Positions 1 to 8,750 of a stretch of 64,000 nucleotides of DNA are shown here, one piece after another; the stretch's first letter is position 1, and every line of letters begins with the position of its first letter. The DNA is from an uncultured beta proteobacterium (lineage in GTDB: Bacteria; Pseudomonadota; Gammaproteobacteria; Burkholderiales; SG8-39). The position numbers and the translations under genes are program-made. The stretch spans positions 99,570-163,569 of the forward strand of contig CAIOLO010000127.1 of NCBI GenBank assembly GCA_903859155.1, in the 5' to 3' direction. A model generated the notes under the pieces. That model ran no database searches. It was not told the DNA's origin and saw only the letters and a list, made by a program, of their open reading frames with translations.

Positions 1-1398
1 CCTCCGGGCACCGGCAAGACGTTGCTGGCGCGCGCCACCGCCAACGAGGTGAATGCCCAGTTTTTCCATATCAACGGCCCGGAAATCGTCGGCACCACTT
101 ATGGCGAGAGCGAAGGCAATCTGCGGCGGATATTCGGCGAAGCGGTGCACCATGCGCCCTCGGTGATCTTCATCGATGAACTGGACGCCATCGCCCCCAA
201 GCGCGGCGAGAGCGGCTCGCACGCGGATACGCGACTGGTGACGCAGCTGTTGTCGCTCATGGACGGATTGACCAAGGTGGATGGCGTGGTGATCCTGGCC
301 ACTACCAACCGGCTGGAAACGGTGGACACCGCGCTGCGCCGTCCGGGACGTTTCGACTACGAAATCTATATCGGACCGCCCGACGCCGCGGGCCGCGAGC
401 AGATCCTGCGAATTCACACCCGCGAGATGCCTCTGGATCGATTTGCGCGTGAATACCTGCCGGAAATCGCCGCCGACACACCGGGATTCGTCGGCGCAGA
501 CCTGATGGCCTTGTGCCGCGAGGCCGGCATGCATGCCCTGCGCCGCCACCGCCCGCCTTCGGGATCCCCGGCGCAATGGCAGCCGGAGACACTGCGGGTA
601 AAGCGCGACGATTTCATTGCGGCACGCCGGCGCAGCCGGCCCTCGGCGGCACGCGCGACACTGGTCACCGTTCCCAACGAAGGGTTTGATCGCATTGCCG
701 GCCTTGCGCAGGCGAAGGCGCGCCTGCTGGAGATGCTGATAGAACCGCTGCGCGCCGGTGCACCGCTGGCCGATAACGTGCTGATCCACGGCCCCTCGGG
801 CACCGGGAAATCGCTGCTTGCCAAGGCGGTAGCAAAAGAAGCGGGCGTCAACCTCATCATGGTGGGCGGCCCGGAACTGTTCAGCAAATGGCTGGGCGAG
901 TCAGAAGAAGCGGTGCGCCATGTATTCAAGCTGGCGCGTGAACTCTCCCCTTGCGTGATCTTCTTCGACCAGCTCGATGCCGTGGCCCCGGTGCGCGGCC
1001 GCGGCACCGGAACCTGGACCACCGAACGGGTGGTACATCAATTGCTGGCCGAACTCGACGATCTCGAGGGAAGTTCATCCGTGGCTGTCATTGCGGCGAG
1101 CAATCGCCTGGACCTGATTGACGAGTCCCTGCTGCAACCCGGTCGCCTGGGTACGCTCATTGATATTGCGCTCCCCGACGCAAACGAGCGGGTGGCAATC
1201 CTCGATCTCTATCTGGACCAACCCGGAGCAGCGTTTGTCGCGCGACTGGCCGCGCGCACCGAGGGCTGGAGCAGCGCGCGTCTTCGGGCGTTGTCCAAGA
1301 CCGCAGAGCGGAGCGGAAAATTGCCGGAAAATGACGCCGCCTGGGACGCTTTGATCCGGCGTATGGATAATCGTCAACACGTTGATCACCGGCAATGA
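1..1398 (+). CDS. Double AAA+ ATPase, Cdc48/VCP-like (5' end outside window)
   Basis: The reading frame is open from base 1 and already inside the first Walker A motif (PPGTGKT), so the N-terminus is missing. Two AAA+ modules follow. D1 has a canonical Walker B (VIFIDELDAIAP) and an LRRPGRFD arginine-finger segment. D2 has Walker A GPSGTGKS (bases about 790-815), but its Walker B reads FFDQLDA, with Gln where the hydrolytic Glu is expected, and its finger segment reads LLQPGR. Cdc48-family ATPases unfold or remodel proteins as hexamers. Here D1 looks hydrolysis-competent and D2 may mainly bind ATP (inference). The stop at 1396-1398 is followed by 174 bp without a gene before the ABC operon. 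The family assignment is firm; the cellular substrate is unknown. Confidence 0.9.
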   Translation, partial: PPGTGKTLLARATANEVNAQFFHINGPEIVGTTYGESEGNLRRIFGEAVHHAPSVIFIDELDAIAPKRGESGSHADTRLVTQLLSLMDGLTKVDGVVILATTNRLETVDTALRRPGRFDYEIYIGPPDAAGREQILRIHTREMPLDRFAREYLPEIAADTPGFVGADLMALCREAGMHALRRHRPPSGSPAQWQPETLRVKRDDFIAARRRSRPSAARATLVTVPNEGFDRIAGLAQAKARLLEMLIEPLRAGAPLADNVLIHGPSGTGKSLLAKAVAKEAGVNLIMVGGPELFSKWLGESEEAVRHVFKLARELSPCVIFFDQLDAVAPVRGRGTGTWTTERVVHQLLAELDDLEGSSSVAVIAASNRLDLIDESLLQPGRLGTLIDIALPDANERVAILDLYLDQPGAAFVARLAARTEGWSSARLRALSKTAERSGKLPENDAAWDALIRRMDNRQHVDHRQ

Positions 1399-1572
1399 AA
1401 AAAGTCATCGGGTACCGCGGAGCTTCAACGACCCGGGGCCTGTGGATGAGTTTGTCTTGAAATTCGGGCGCCCCAGGCAAGGGGATTAGCCGCAAACCAC
1501 AAGCCCCGAACAGGGGTTACTTGCCGAGCGGTTCCCCATTCAGAAAGGCCACGCGCGCCAGCCACGGATCCC

Positions 1573-2247
1573 ATGCTCAGTATTCGCAATCTCGACAAAT
1601 CCTACCGCGGTCCGGGCAGTCGCCTGATGATGCGTGGCATCAGTTTCGAACTGGCCGCCGGCGAGTATGTTGCGATCATGGGCGAATCCGGCGTCGGCAA
1701 ATCCACGCTCCTTAACATGATTGCGGGACTCGACCTGCCCGACCAGGGCAGCATCACCTTCGAGGGCACCGAACTCACCACGCTGGACGACAATGCGCGC
1801 ACCGTGCTGCGGCGCGACCGCATGGGATTTGTTTTCCAGGCTTTTCATCTGCTGCCCCATCTCACGGTCGCGCAAAACGTCATGCTGCCGCTGCGCTTGG
1901 GCGGCGCGGCTGCGGACAAAAGCGCGCGGATGGCCCTCGCAATGCTCGAGGCAGTCGGCATTGCGGCGCTCGCCTCGACCTACCCGCGCGAACTCTCGGG
2001 CGGCGAGATGCAACGGGTGGCGATTGCGCGCGCCCTGGTGCATCGCCCGCGCCTGGTTCTCGCCGACGAGCCAACCGGCAATCTGGACGCGGACAGCGCC
2101 CGCCAGGTCCTCACGGTCCTGCGTGAACAGATCGTGCACGGCACCGGTGCGGGCATCCTGGTCACCCATTCTGTCGCGGCAGCCAGGACCACGGACCGCA
2201 CCTACCGGCTGACTGCCGAGGGCTTGCAGCGTTGCGAGGAACACTGA
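1573..2247 (+). CDS. ABC transporter ATP-binding protein, LolD/AttE type
   Basis: This 224-residue nucleotide-binding subunit is of the MacB/LolD class. It has Walker [10 protein letters not shown] near residue 37, a Q-loop around [13 protein letters not shown], signature LSGGEMQR near residue 137, Walker [13 protein letters not shown] and a switch His in LVTHS. It should power the FtsX-type permease encoded immediately downstream. The two genes overlap, with the stop at 2245-2247 lying just before the likely permease start, so they are probably translationally coupled. With the lipocalin-like gene at 4760 it forms a three-gene operon resembling AttEFGH/LolCDE-like exporters. These extract lipids or lipoproteins from the inner membrane rather than import solutes (family knowledge). 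Confidence 0.93.
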   Translation: MLSIRNLDKSYRGPGSRLMMRGISFELAAGEYVAIMGESGVGKSTLLNMIAGLDLPDQGSITFEGTELTTLDDNARTVLRRDRMGFVFQAFHLLPHLTVAQNVMLPLRLGGAAADKSARMALAMLEAVGIAALASTYPRELSGGEMQRVAIARALVHRPRLVLADEPTGNLDADSARQVLTVLREQIVHGTGAGILVTHSVAAARTTDRTYRLTAEGLQRCEEH

Positions 2248-2249
2248 GG

Positions 2250-4763
2250 GTGCTGGCGTGGCTGGGGGCGACCATCCAGGCGGTCTCCGCGGGCGCACTG
2301 CGGGACAACCCTGGGCGATCCGCGCTAGCCTTGCTCGGGGTGGTACTGGGTGTTGCGCTCGGCGTCGCCGTTCATCTTGTCAATGCCAGCGCGCTCAACG
2401 AATTCACGCTGGCCGTTCACAGCCTGTCCGGAGAGTCGGACCTCACCATCCGCGGGCCGCGCGCCGGATTCGACGAGTCCGCCTATCCCAGTGTTGCCAG
2501 GCTTGCGCAGGTGCACTCGGCCAGCCCCGCCGTTGAAAGCGATGCGCAACTGGCTGGCCGGCGGGAATCCATCAGGATCATCGGCCTTGATCCGTTCCGC
2601 GCCGCCCAGGTTCAACCCCGAATGTTCGCGGCCATGGAAAATACAGTCACCGGTCTTTTCGATCCGGATGCCGTGCTCCTCAGCCCATCTGCCGCGGAAT
2701 GGCTCGGCCTCAATCCCGGGGATACGCTGCGCATCACCGTCGGCACGGCCACTGTTGCACTGAAGATCGCAGGCCTCCTGCCCCCGGGGGCGTACCGGCA
2801 GCGCATCGCCGTCATGGACATCGCCGCGGCGCAGTGGCGCCTGCAGCGGCTGGGACGAATCAACCGCATTGATCTGCGCTTGCGCCCCGGAACCGATGTC
2901 GAAAACTTCCGGCGTACGCTGCTCCCCCTGCTCCCTGCCGGCACCGAGGCAGTGACGCCCGATGCTGACATAGAGCGCAGCGCCGAACTCTCGCGCTCCT
3001 ATCGCCTCAATCTCGACATGCTGGCCCTGGTTGCCCTCTTTACCGGAGCGTTCCTGGTTTTCTCGACTCAGGTGCTGTCGATCCTGCGCCGTCGCACGCA
3101 GCTGGCGCTGCTGCGGGTGCTGGGACTGACGCGTCCCGCCCTGACCGGCATGCTGGTCGCGGAGGGTGCGCTGCTTGGCATGCTCGGCTCGACTCTGGGT
3201 GTGGTGCTGGGCTGTGCGCTGGCCGCCTGGGTGCTGAAACATTTCGGCGGCGACCTTGGCGCCGGTTACTTCCGCAGCGTCTCCGCGGACCTGCAGATCG
3301 CCCCCGCAGCGCTCGCCGCCTACTGGCTCTTCGGCACCGCCTTTGCCATCGTCGGCGCAGCCGTGCCGGCCATTGAGGCAGGGCGGCGCGCCCCGGCGCT
3401 GGCATTGCGCGCCGGCGATGAAGAGGAGGGCCTGAACAGACTGCACACCACCTGGGCGGGCGCAGGTTTGATCGCAGCGGGGCTACTCCTGACGCTGGCG
3501 CCCGCGCTCAACGGACTGCCGGTTTTCGGCTATGCCGCCATTGCACTGATTCTGCTGGGCGCGTTGCTGCTGATGCCCCGGCTCACCACCCTGTCACTGC
3601 GCCGCGTTCCGGCATGGCGCTTCCCGCCGGCCATGCTGGCGGTCGCGCAATTGCAGGCCACCCCGCGCCAGGTCGCCATCAGCATCGGCGCCATAGTCAC
3701 CAGTTTCAGCCTGATGGTCGCCATGCTGATCATGGTCGGTTCGTTCAGGCAATCACTGGACGAGTGGTTGACAGGCATGCTGCCCGCCGATATCTACCTG
3801 CGCGCCGCGCGCGGCACGGATGCCGGATTTTTGACGCCGGAGCAACAGGAAAATATCGCCGCCACGCCCGGCGTCGTACGCGCCCGATTCATGCGCAGCC
3901 GCAATATTCTGCTCGCGCCCGAGCGGCCGCCGGTCACCTTGCTGGCGCGTCCCGTCGACACCACCAGCGGCAACCTGCCGCTGGTCAGCGCGCCGTTCAC
4001 ACTGCCGGCGAATGCCCCGCCCGCCGTCTGGATATCGGAGGCGACCGCCGACCTGCATGGCTTGCACGTGGGCGATGAGTTGCGGCTGCCGATCGGCGCG
4101 CACCCGACAATGTTCACCGTGGCCGGGATATGGCGCGACTATGTGCGCCAGACCGGCTCCATAGTCATCGATCGCGAAAGCTATATCCGCATGACCGGTG
4201 ACCGGCTCGCCAATGAAGCGGCGCTATGGCTGGCGGCCGGCAATACCTTTGCCGAGCTCGAACAGGCGCTGCATCTGCGGCTGGGTGCGGCGGCCGGCAT
4301 CGAAATCTCCACCTCGCGGCAGGTGCGCATCGAATCGCTGGCCCTGTTCGACCGTACCTTCGCCGTAACCTACGCGCTGGAGATTGTCGCCGTGCTGATC
4401 GGCCTGTTTGGAGTGAGCGTCAGCTTCAGCGCCCAGGCTCTGGCGCGCCGGCGTGAATTCGGCGTGCTGCGCCACATCGGCATGACACGCCGGGAGATCG
4501 GCATGATGCTCGGGTGCGAGGGCGCCCTGGTGGCGGCACTGGGCGTCGGTTTTGGATTGGCGCTGGGCTGCCTTGTCAGCCTGATCCTGGTGCAGGTGAT
4601 CAACCGCCAGTCATTTCACTGGAGCATCGATTTGCATGTTCCCTGGCTGGCGCTCGCCGCGCTGGCCTCGGTGCTGGTCGTCGCCGCCATTGGCACGGCC
4701 ACCTGGAGCGGACGGCGCGTGATGACCGGCGATGCGGTGCGTGCGGTGCGGGAGGACTGGTGA
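2250..4763 (+). CDS. FtsX-like ABC transporter permease, fused AttF/AttG type
   Basis: This is an inner-membrane permease of about 837 residues. It has an N-terminal membrane anchor (LALLGVVLGVALGVAVHLV), a periplasmic domain of about 200 residues and a first FtsX bundle (three segments, about 255-370). A linker with two more membrane segments follows, then a second periplasmic domain and a second FtsX bundle at the C-terminus. Two FtsX halves in one chain suggest that separate AttF and AttG subunits were fused. I chose GTG at 2250 because a GAGGA ribosome-binding site lies 10 bases upstream (2235-2239); an in-frame TTG at 2232 is the alternative. The gene overlaps the next one by GTGA at 4760-4763. 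Confidence 0.88.
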   Translation: MLAWLGATIQAVSAGALRDNPGRSALALLGVVLGVALGVAVHLVNASALNEFTLAVHSLSGESDLTIRGPRAGFDESAYPSVARLAQVHSASPAVESDAQLAGRRESIRIIGLDPFRAAQVQPRMFAAMENTVTGLFDPDAVLLSPSAAEWLGLNPGDTLRITVGTATVALKIAGLLPPGAYRQRIAVMDIAAAQWRLQRLGRINRIDLRLRPGTDVENFRRTLLPLLPAGTEAVTPDADIERSAELSRSYRLNLDMLALVALFTGAFLVFSTQVLSILRRRTQLALLRVLGLTRPALTGMLVAEGALLGMLGSTLGVVLGCALAAWVLKHFGGDLGAGYFRSVSADLQIAPAALAAYWLFGTAFAIVGAAVPAIEAGRRAPALALRAGDEEEGLNRLHTTWAGAGLIAAGLLLTLAPALNGLPVFGYAAIALILLGALLLMPRLTTLSLRRVPAWRFPPAMLAVAQLQATPRQVAISIGAIVTSFSLMVAMLIMVGSFRQSLDEWLTGMLPADIYLRAARGTDAGFLTPEQQENIAATPGVVRARFMRSRNILLAPERPPVTLLARPVDTTSGNLPLVSAPFTLPANAPPAVWISEATADLHGLHVGDELRLPIGAHPTMFTVAGIWRDYVRQTGSIVIDRESYIRMTGDRLANEAALWLAAGNTFAELEQALHLRLGAAAGIEISTSRQVRIESLALFDRTFAVTYALEIVAVLIGLFGVSVSFSAQALARRREFGVLRHIGMTRREIGMMLGCEGALVAALGVGFGLALGCLVSLILVQVINRQSFHWSIDLHVPWLALAALASVLVVAAIGTATWSGRRVMTGDAVRAVREDW

Positions 4764-5896
4764 GCTTCGAGGACGGCGGGTTCACGCGGCTGCGCATCGC
4801 CTCGCGCTCCAGACGGCGGCTACTGGCGCTGCTGGGCGGACTGCTTGCGACACCCCATGTCCACGGCCAGACCAACCGGCGCGCGGCGCCGGGCACCCCC
4901 TACGCCCAGGTCCTGCCGGGAACACCATTGCGCTTCCCCCGCGACGAGGGCAGTCATCCGGACTTCCGCACCGAGTGGTGGTACGCCACCGGGTGGCTGG
5001 AAAGCGCGCGTGGGCCGCTGGGATTTCAAATCACGTTTTTCCGCACCCGCCCGGAACTCAAACTCGACAATCCCAGCGCTTTTGCCCCGCGGCAGATTCT
5101 CATCGGACATGCCGCTCTCAGCGATCCTGCGCAGCGAATGCTGCAACATGATCAACGCGTGGCGCGCGAAGGGTTTTCGCTTGCGGGCGCATCGCCGGAC
5201 CGGCTTGAGGTGTGGGTTGACGACTGGTCGCTAAAGCAGGAAGGCGGCGTGCTGCGGGCGCGCATTCCCGCGCGCGATTTCCAGTTCGACCTGACGCTTG
5301 CGGCCACGCAAAGCCCGATGCTGCAGGGTGACAAGGGAGTCAGCCGCAAGGGTCCGCAACCGGCCTCTGCAAGCCATTACTACAGCCTGCCGCATTTGCG
5401 AACACAGGGCACGCTGACCCGCGCTGGCAGGACCGAAATCCTCAGCGGCACGGCATGGCTGGACCACGAATGGTCTTCGAGCTATCTGGATAAAGACGCG
5501 GCGGGCTGGGACTGGATTGGCATCAATCTCGAGGATGGCGGAGCGCTGATGGCATTTCAGATGCGCACGCCCCAGGGCGGCAAGTTCTGGGCCGGCGGTG
5601 CGCACCGTGCGGCCAACGGCGAACAGCGGGTTTTCGAGCCCGGCGAGGTGGATTTCACCCCCTTGCGCAGCTGGCGTTCGCCGCGCACCGGTACCGAATA
5701 TCCCGTTGCATGGCGGATCAGGGCTGCCGGCCTGACGATCGAAGTCACGCCACTCATGGACGACCAGGAAAACGACACCCGTGCCTCCACCGGTGCCATC
5801 TACTGGGAAGGGGCGGTGCGGGCGCTGCGCGATGGTGCACCGATCGGCCGTGGCTATCTTGAGCTGACTGGCTACTGGCGCAGATTGCGCTTGTAA
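4760..5896 (+). CDS. AttH-like lipocalin/CrtC-fold secreted protein
   Basis: The product is about 378 residues. GTG at 4760 is preceded by GGAGG (4751-4755) and overlaps the permease stop, which decides the start over longer in-frame openings that lie inside the permease gene. The N-terminus has a twin-arginine export motif (SRRRLLALLGGLL), suggesting folded export by Tat. The body carries the hallmarks of the AttH / carotenoid 1,2-hydratase-like family: FRTEWWYATGWL near residue 75, a WLDHEWSS motif near 235, and a C-terminal GRGYLELTGYW. In AttEFGH-type operons this protein is thought to act with the ABC exporter in the periplasm. The ligand is unknown and no enzyme activity is claimed. Confidence 0.85.
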   Translation: MSFEDGGFTRLRIASRSRRRLLALLGGLLATPHVHGQTNRRAAPGTPYAQVLPGTPLRFPRDEGSHPDFRTEWWYATGWLESARGPLGFQITFFRTRPELKLDNPSAFAPRQILIGHAALSDPAQRMLQHDQRVAREGFSLAGASPDRLEVWVDDWSLKQEGGVLRARIPARDFQFDLTLAATQSPMLQGDKGVSRKGPQPASASHYYSLPHLRTQGTLTRAGRTEILSGTAWLDHEWSSSYLDKDAAGWDWIGINLEDGGALMAFQMRTPQGGKFWAGGAHRAANGEQRVFEPGEVDFTPLRSWRSPRTGTEYPVAWRIRAAGLTIEVTPLMDDQENDTRASTGAIYWEGAVRALRDGAPIGRGYLELTGYWRRLRL

Positions 5897-6015
5897 CCGC
5901 TGCCGCCACGGCAAAACCGGCGTGCTCCCGGTCTACCCCGCCAGAAAGACCGGCAACGCTGCATGTTTGTTCATGCTGCTCTACACTAAGGTCTGATGAC
6001 ATTGGAGGCGGCACC

Positions 6016-7002
6016 ATGCGCGCAAGATCACTCGGCCTGATATTTCAGTCACTGGCAACGGCAATCATCCTGGTCCTCGCCGCACCGGCAAACGCCCAGA
6101 ACTATCCCGTCAAACCCATCCGCGTCATCGTGCCGGTTCCGGCCGGCAGCGGCATGGACACTGTCGGACGAATCGCCGTCGAGAAGATGGCCCAAAACAT
6201 GGGCGCCACTTTCGTCATCGAGAACATCTCCGGCGCCAACACCAACATCGGCGCAGCGGCGGCGGCGCGTGCCGCACCGGACGGCTACACCCTGCTGATC
6301 GCCACCGATGCGCTGCCGCTGTCGGCGCTCACCTACACCAACCTCAGCTACGACCCGCTGCGCGATGTGCAAATGCTCGGCACCATTGCAAAAGCGGTTT
6401 TCATCCTGTCCGTGAATCCTTCATTGCCGGTCCAGAACGTGGAAGAATTTGTCAAACTGGCGCGATCCAAGCCTGGCAGCATCGCCCATGGCACCTCCGG
6501 CATCGGCAGCCCCCATCACCTGGCCATGGAATTGTTCGCGCAGTCGACCGGAATCGAACTGCTGCACGTCCCCTACAAGGGCTCTGCCGACACCGTCACG
6601 GCTCTCCTTGGCGGGACCATTCAGGCGGCGATGGGATTGCCCTCGTCATTCGCGCCGCATGTGAAATCCGGAAAATTCCGCGCCCTCGCCGTGACTTCGA
6701 CTCGACGCACCCCGGCTTTTCCCGAGGTACCTACCCTGTCCGAACGCGGCGTCAACGGCGCCGAATACGAATCGTGGTATGGCATGTTCGCACCCAACGC
6801 CACGCCCCGGCCCCTGCTCGATCGCCTGCACGCAGAGCTGGGCAAAGTGGTGCGCGACAAGGCCTACACCGACGAACGCTTGAGCAAAATTGGCCTGGAC
6901 CCGTTCGAGTCGGCCTCGCCGGCGGCGGCCGCGGCACTGGTGCGGACCTACTACGACAAGCTCGCCCCGGTGGTCAAGAAGGCGGGAATCAAGGCGGAAT
7001 AA
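6016..7002 (+). CDS. Bug/TctC-family periplasmic binding protein
   Basis: This 328-residue solute receptor belongs to the tripartite tricarboxylate transporter family (Bug proteins), which capture carboxylic acids and related small molecules in the periplasm. The signal peptide ends at PANA-QNYP. Family landmarks follow in order: YPVKPIRVIVPVPAGSG, APDGYTLL, LSYDPLRDV, GTSGIGSPHHLAMELF, HVPYKGS, and FPEVPTLSE. The start is supported by GGAGG at 6004-6008. No TctA/TctB membrane genes flank it, so either those subunits are encoded elsewhere or the protein acts as an orphan receptor. It stands alone between the Att-like operon and the CBS gene. Confidence 0.93.
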   Translation: MRARSLGLIFQSLATAIILVLAAPANAQNYPVKPIRVIVPVPAGSGMDTVGRIAVEKMAQNMGATFVIENISGANTNIGAAAAARAAPDGYTLLIATDALPLSALTYTNLSYDPLRDVQMLGTIAKAVFILSVNPSLPVQNVEEFVKLARSKPGSIAHGTSGIGSPHHLAMELFAQSTGIELLHVPYKGSADTVTALLGGTIQAAMGLPSSFAPHVKSGKFRALAVTSTRRTPAFPEVPTLSERGVNGAEYESWYGMFAPNATPRPLLDRLHAELGKVVRDKAYTDERLSKIGLDPFESASPAAAAALVRTYYDKLAPVVKKAGIKAE

Positions 7003-7172
7003 AGCGGCGCGCCTGCGTTGCGCCCTAGAAGGCTCGATTCTCAAGCAGCGCTCAGGTGCACCTAAGGCCGCGCCCTTGATGAGCCTCCATCGATGCCCGC
7101 CGTGGTTTGGCTTGAGTTGAATCGAAATACTGAGATTGATACTCGGTTCCGTCAATGGATTCCCAACAGGCA

Positions 7173-7186
7173 TTGACGTAAGTCAA
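7173..7186 (+). promoter_or_regulatory. FNR/Crp-type palindrome upstream of CBS gene
   Basis: The site reads TTGAC-GTAA-GTCAA, a perfect palindrome one base per half-site away from the FNR consensus TTGAT-N4-ATCAA. A hexamer TAGCAT (7208-7213) lies about 31 bases downstream of its centre, where the -10 box of a class II FNR promoter would sit. The CBS gene starts at 7244. The sequence match is direct; regulation is inferred. Confidence 0.5.
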
Positions 7187-7243
7187 TCCAATTGACTCGA
7201 TCATCCATAGCATGTCCCATCGATGCAAGCGTCGGGGGGAAAT

Positions 7244-7678
7244 ATGCTCAGTCAACGAGTCAGAAGTGTGATGGAGATAAAGCGGCTTCTGACGGCGCCG
7301 CCGGAGACTACTGTCGTCAATGCCGCCAAGCTGATGAAGCGAAGGAAGGTCGGCGCGGTACTGGTCATGGAAGATCAGAAGCTGGTCGGTATTTTTACCG
7401 AACGCGACGCGCTGTTTCGCGTCATAGCGGGAGGTTTTGACCCGAAAATCACTCCGCTGGCGGAGGTCATGACGAAAGCTCCGCAGGTTGTCGATCCCGA
7501 CAAGTCTTTCGGCTACGCGCTGCTCATAATGCACGATAACGGCTTTCGTCATTTGCCGGTGATTGAAGGCGGCAAACTCATCGGCATGTTGTCCGCCCGC
7601 AATGCCATGGATCCCAGCCTGGAGGAGTTCGTCTCGGAATCGAATCGTCGCGAGCAGTACCGCCGCGAGCATGCCTAA
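7244..7678 (+). CDS. Tandem CBS-domain protein
   Basis: This small soluble protein of about 144 residues consists almost wholly of a CBS pair (Bateman module). The first CBS has VNAAKLMKRRKVGAVLVM and VGIFTERDALFRV; the second has YALLIMHDNGFRHLPVIEGG and IGMLSARNAMD. CBS pairs bind adenosine nucleotides and act as energy or redox sensors. In stand-alone form their target is not predictable from sequence. ATG at 7244 follows a G-rich stretch (7234-7240); ATG at 7223 is in frame and also possible. The upstream FNR-type palindrome suggests induction at low oxygen, which fits stand-alone CBS proteins of other proteobacteria (inference). Confidence 0.88.
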   Translation: MLSQRVRSVMEIKRLLTAPPETTVVNAAKLMKRRKVGAVLVMEDQKLVGIFTERDALFRVIAGGFDPKITPLAEVMTKAPQVVDPDKSFGYALLIMHDNGFRHLPVIEGGKLIGMLSARNAMDPSLEEFVSESNRREQYRREHA

Positions 7679-7718
7679 AATTGCCTAGGCGGAATTCGAC
7701 CCGCCAGATCCTCGAGAG

Positions 7719-8594
7719 TCAAAACCCGAGAACTGCCCTGACGCTCCTGAGGAGGATTTCGTTCTCGAAGGGCTTGGTGATATAGCCGTCCGCCCCCCCG
7801 GCAATGCCACGCAGCACATCGTCCCGGTTGGCCTGTGCGGTAACCATGATGACCGGTATCGATTTGAGCACCGGGTGCTGCCGGATCCGGGCAAGAATAT
7901 CGAAACCGTTGGCATCGGGCAGATTGACATCGAGCAAAATCAAATCAGGCGAAGGCACCCGCCGCAGTTCGGCGACGATTTCGCTGCGATTGCCGGCAAC
8001 GCGCGGTTCGAATTTCTCGAAGGTCAGTAAAAGCCTGAGGGACCGCTGAATATCCGGGTTGTCCTCGACAATTAGGACTGAGTAGATCCAGGCATCCTGG
8101 TCCGCGTATAGCGTTCCTGCACTGGGTTTTTTCCTGGAAGCGGCCCGGCGCGCGATGCTGACGTAATAGCCATCCAGACCCAGCCGCTTCTCCGCAATAT
8201 CCGCCTCCGCATACGCCTCAGGTGTAGCCTTTGCGGAAGCCGCCGCTGCGTCCCCCTCGAGCAGAAAACTCATGTCGATCACCACGTCGACTTCGGCTTG
8301 TGCGAGATCGATGTAGCCGTTGCTCGCCAGGGATTGCGCGGCCTTGTGGAATTCCTCCGGCGAAAACCCCTTGGTCGCCTCGATGACCTCGGCCAGAGTC
8401 CTCTTCCCGTCGAACAGCACCAGAAGTTCCAGCGCCGCTAGCGACAGGCGGGTAGACCCGTATTTGAGCTCGTCGCTGCCTTTTTCGGTGGGAACGAACA
8501 CGTCGGTGGAGTCCATTGCCTCGAGGCTCATGAGAGTCGCAATCTGCAAAGGTTTTTTCGACACGCCAAAGTACCCATGAAGGTATTTTGTCAC
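7719..8594 (-). CDS. Response regulator with N-terminal accessory domain and C-terminal receiver
   Basis: The 291-residue product has its CheY-like receiver at the C-terminus (about 168-290): VLIVEDNPDIQ acidic pocket, LILLDVNLPD phospho-acceptor Asp, VIMVTAQ Thr/Ala switch, and YITKPF Lys. The N-terminal 130 residues (STRLSLAALELLVLFDG, then RTLAEVIEATKGFSPEEF) resemble a small winged-helix or PatA/DUF4388-like module seen in type IV pilus and twitching regulators; I am unsure of this. No histidine kinase is adjacent. The frame opens with GTG at 8594, but an ATG at 8532 is a plausible later start. It is convergent with the CBS gene. Confidence 0.8.
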   Translation of the reverse strand: MTKYLHGYFGVSKKPLQIATLMSLEAMDSTDVFVPTEKGSDELKYGSTRLSLAALELLVLFDGKRTLAEVIEATKGFSPEEFHKAAQSLASNGYIDLAQAEVDVVIDMSFLLEGDAAAASAKATPEAYAEADIAEKRLGLDGYYVSIARRAASRKKPSAGTLYADQDAWIYSVLIVEDNPDIQRSLRLLLTFEKFEPRVAGNRSEIVAELRRVPSPDLILLDVNLPDANGFDILARIRQHPVLKSIPVIMVTAQANRDDVLRGIAGGADGYITKPFENEILLRSVRAVLGF

Positions 8595-8750
8595 CCCCGG
8601 AGTCCACGTACAACCGCTCTATATTACTGTGGAGCCCACAGCGGCCACAGTCGATTCAGCCTTGCAGCCGCTCCTGCCAGCCAATCCGGTTGCACAGCGC
8701 GCGCGCCATGATGAGTTCCTTGCCTGCGGCAGAGCAACACGCAGCCGCAG

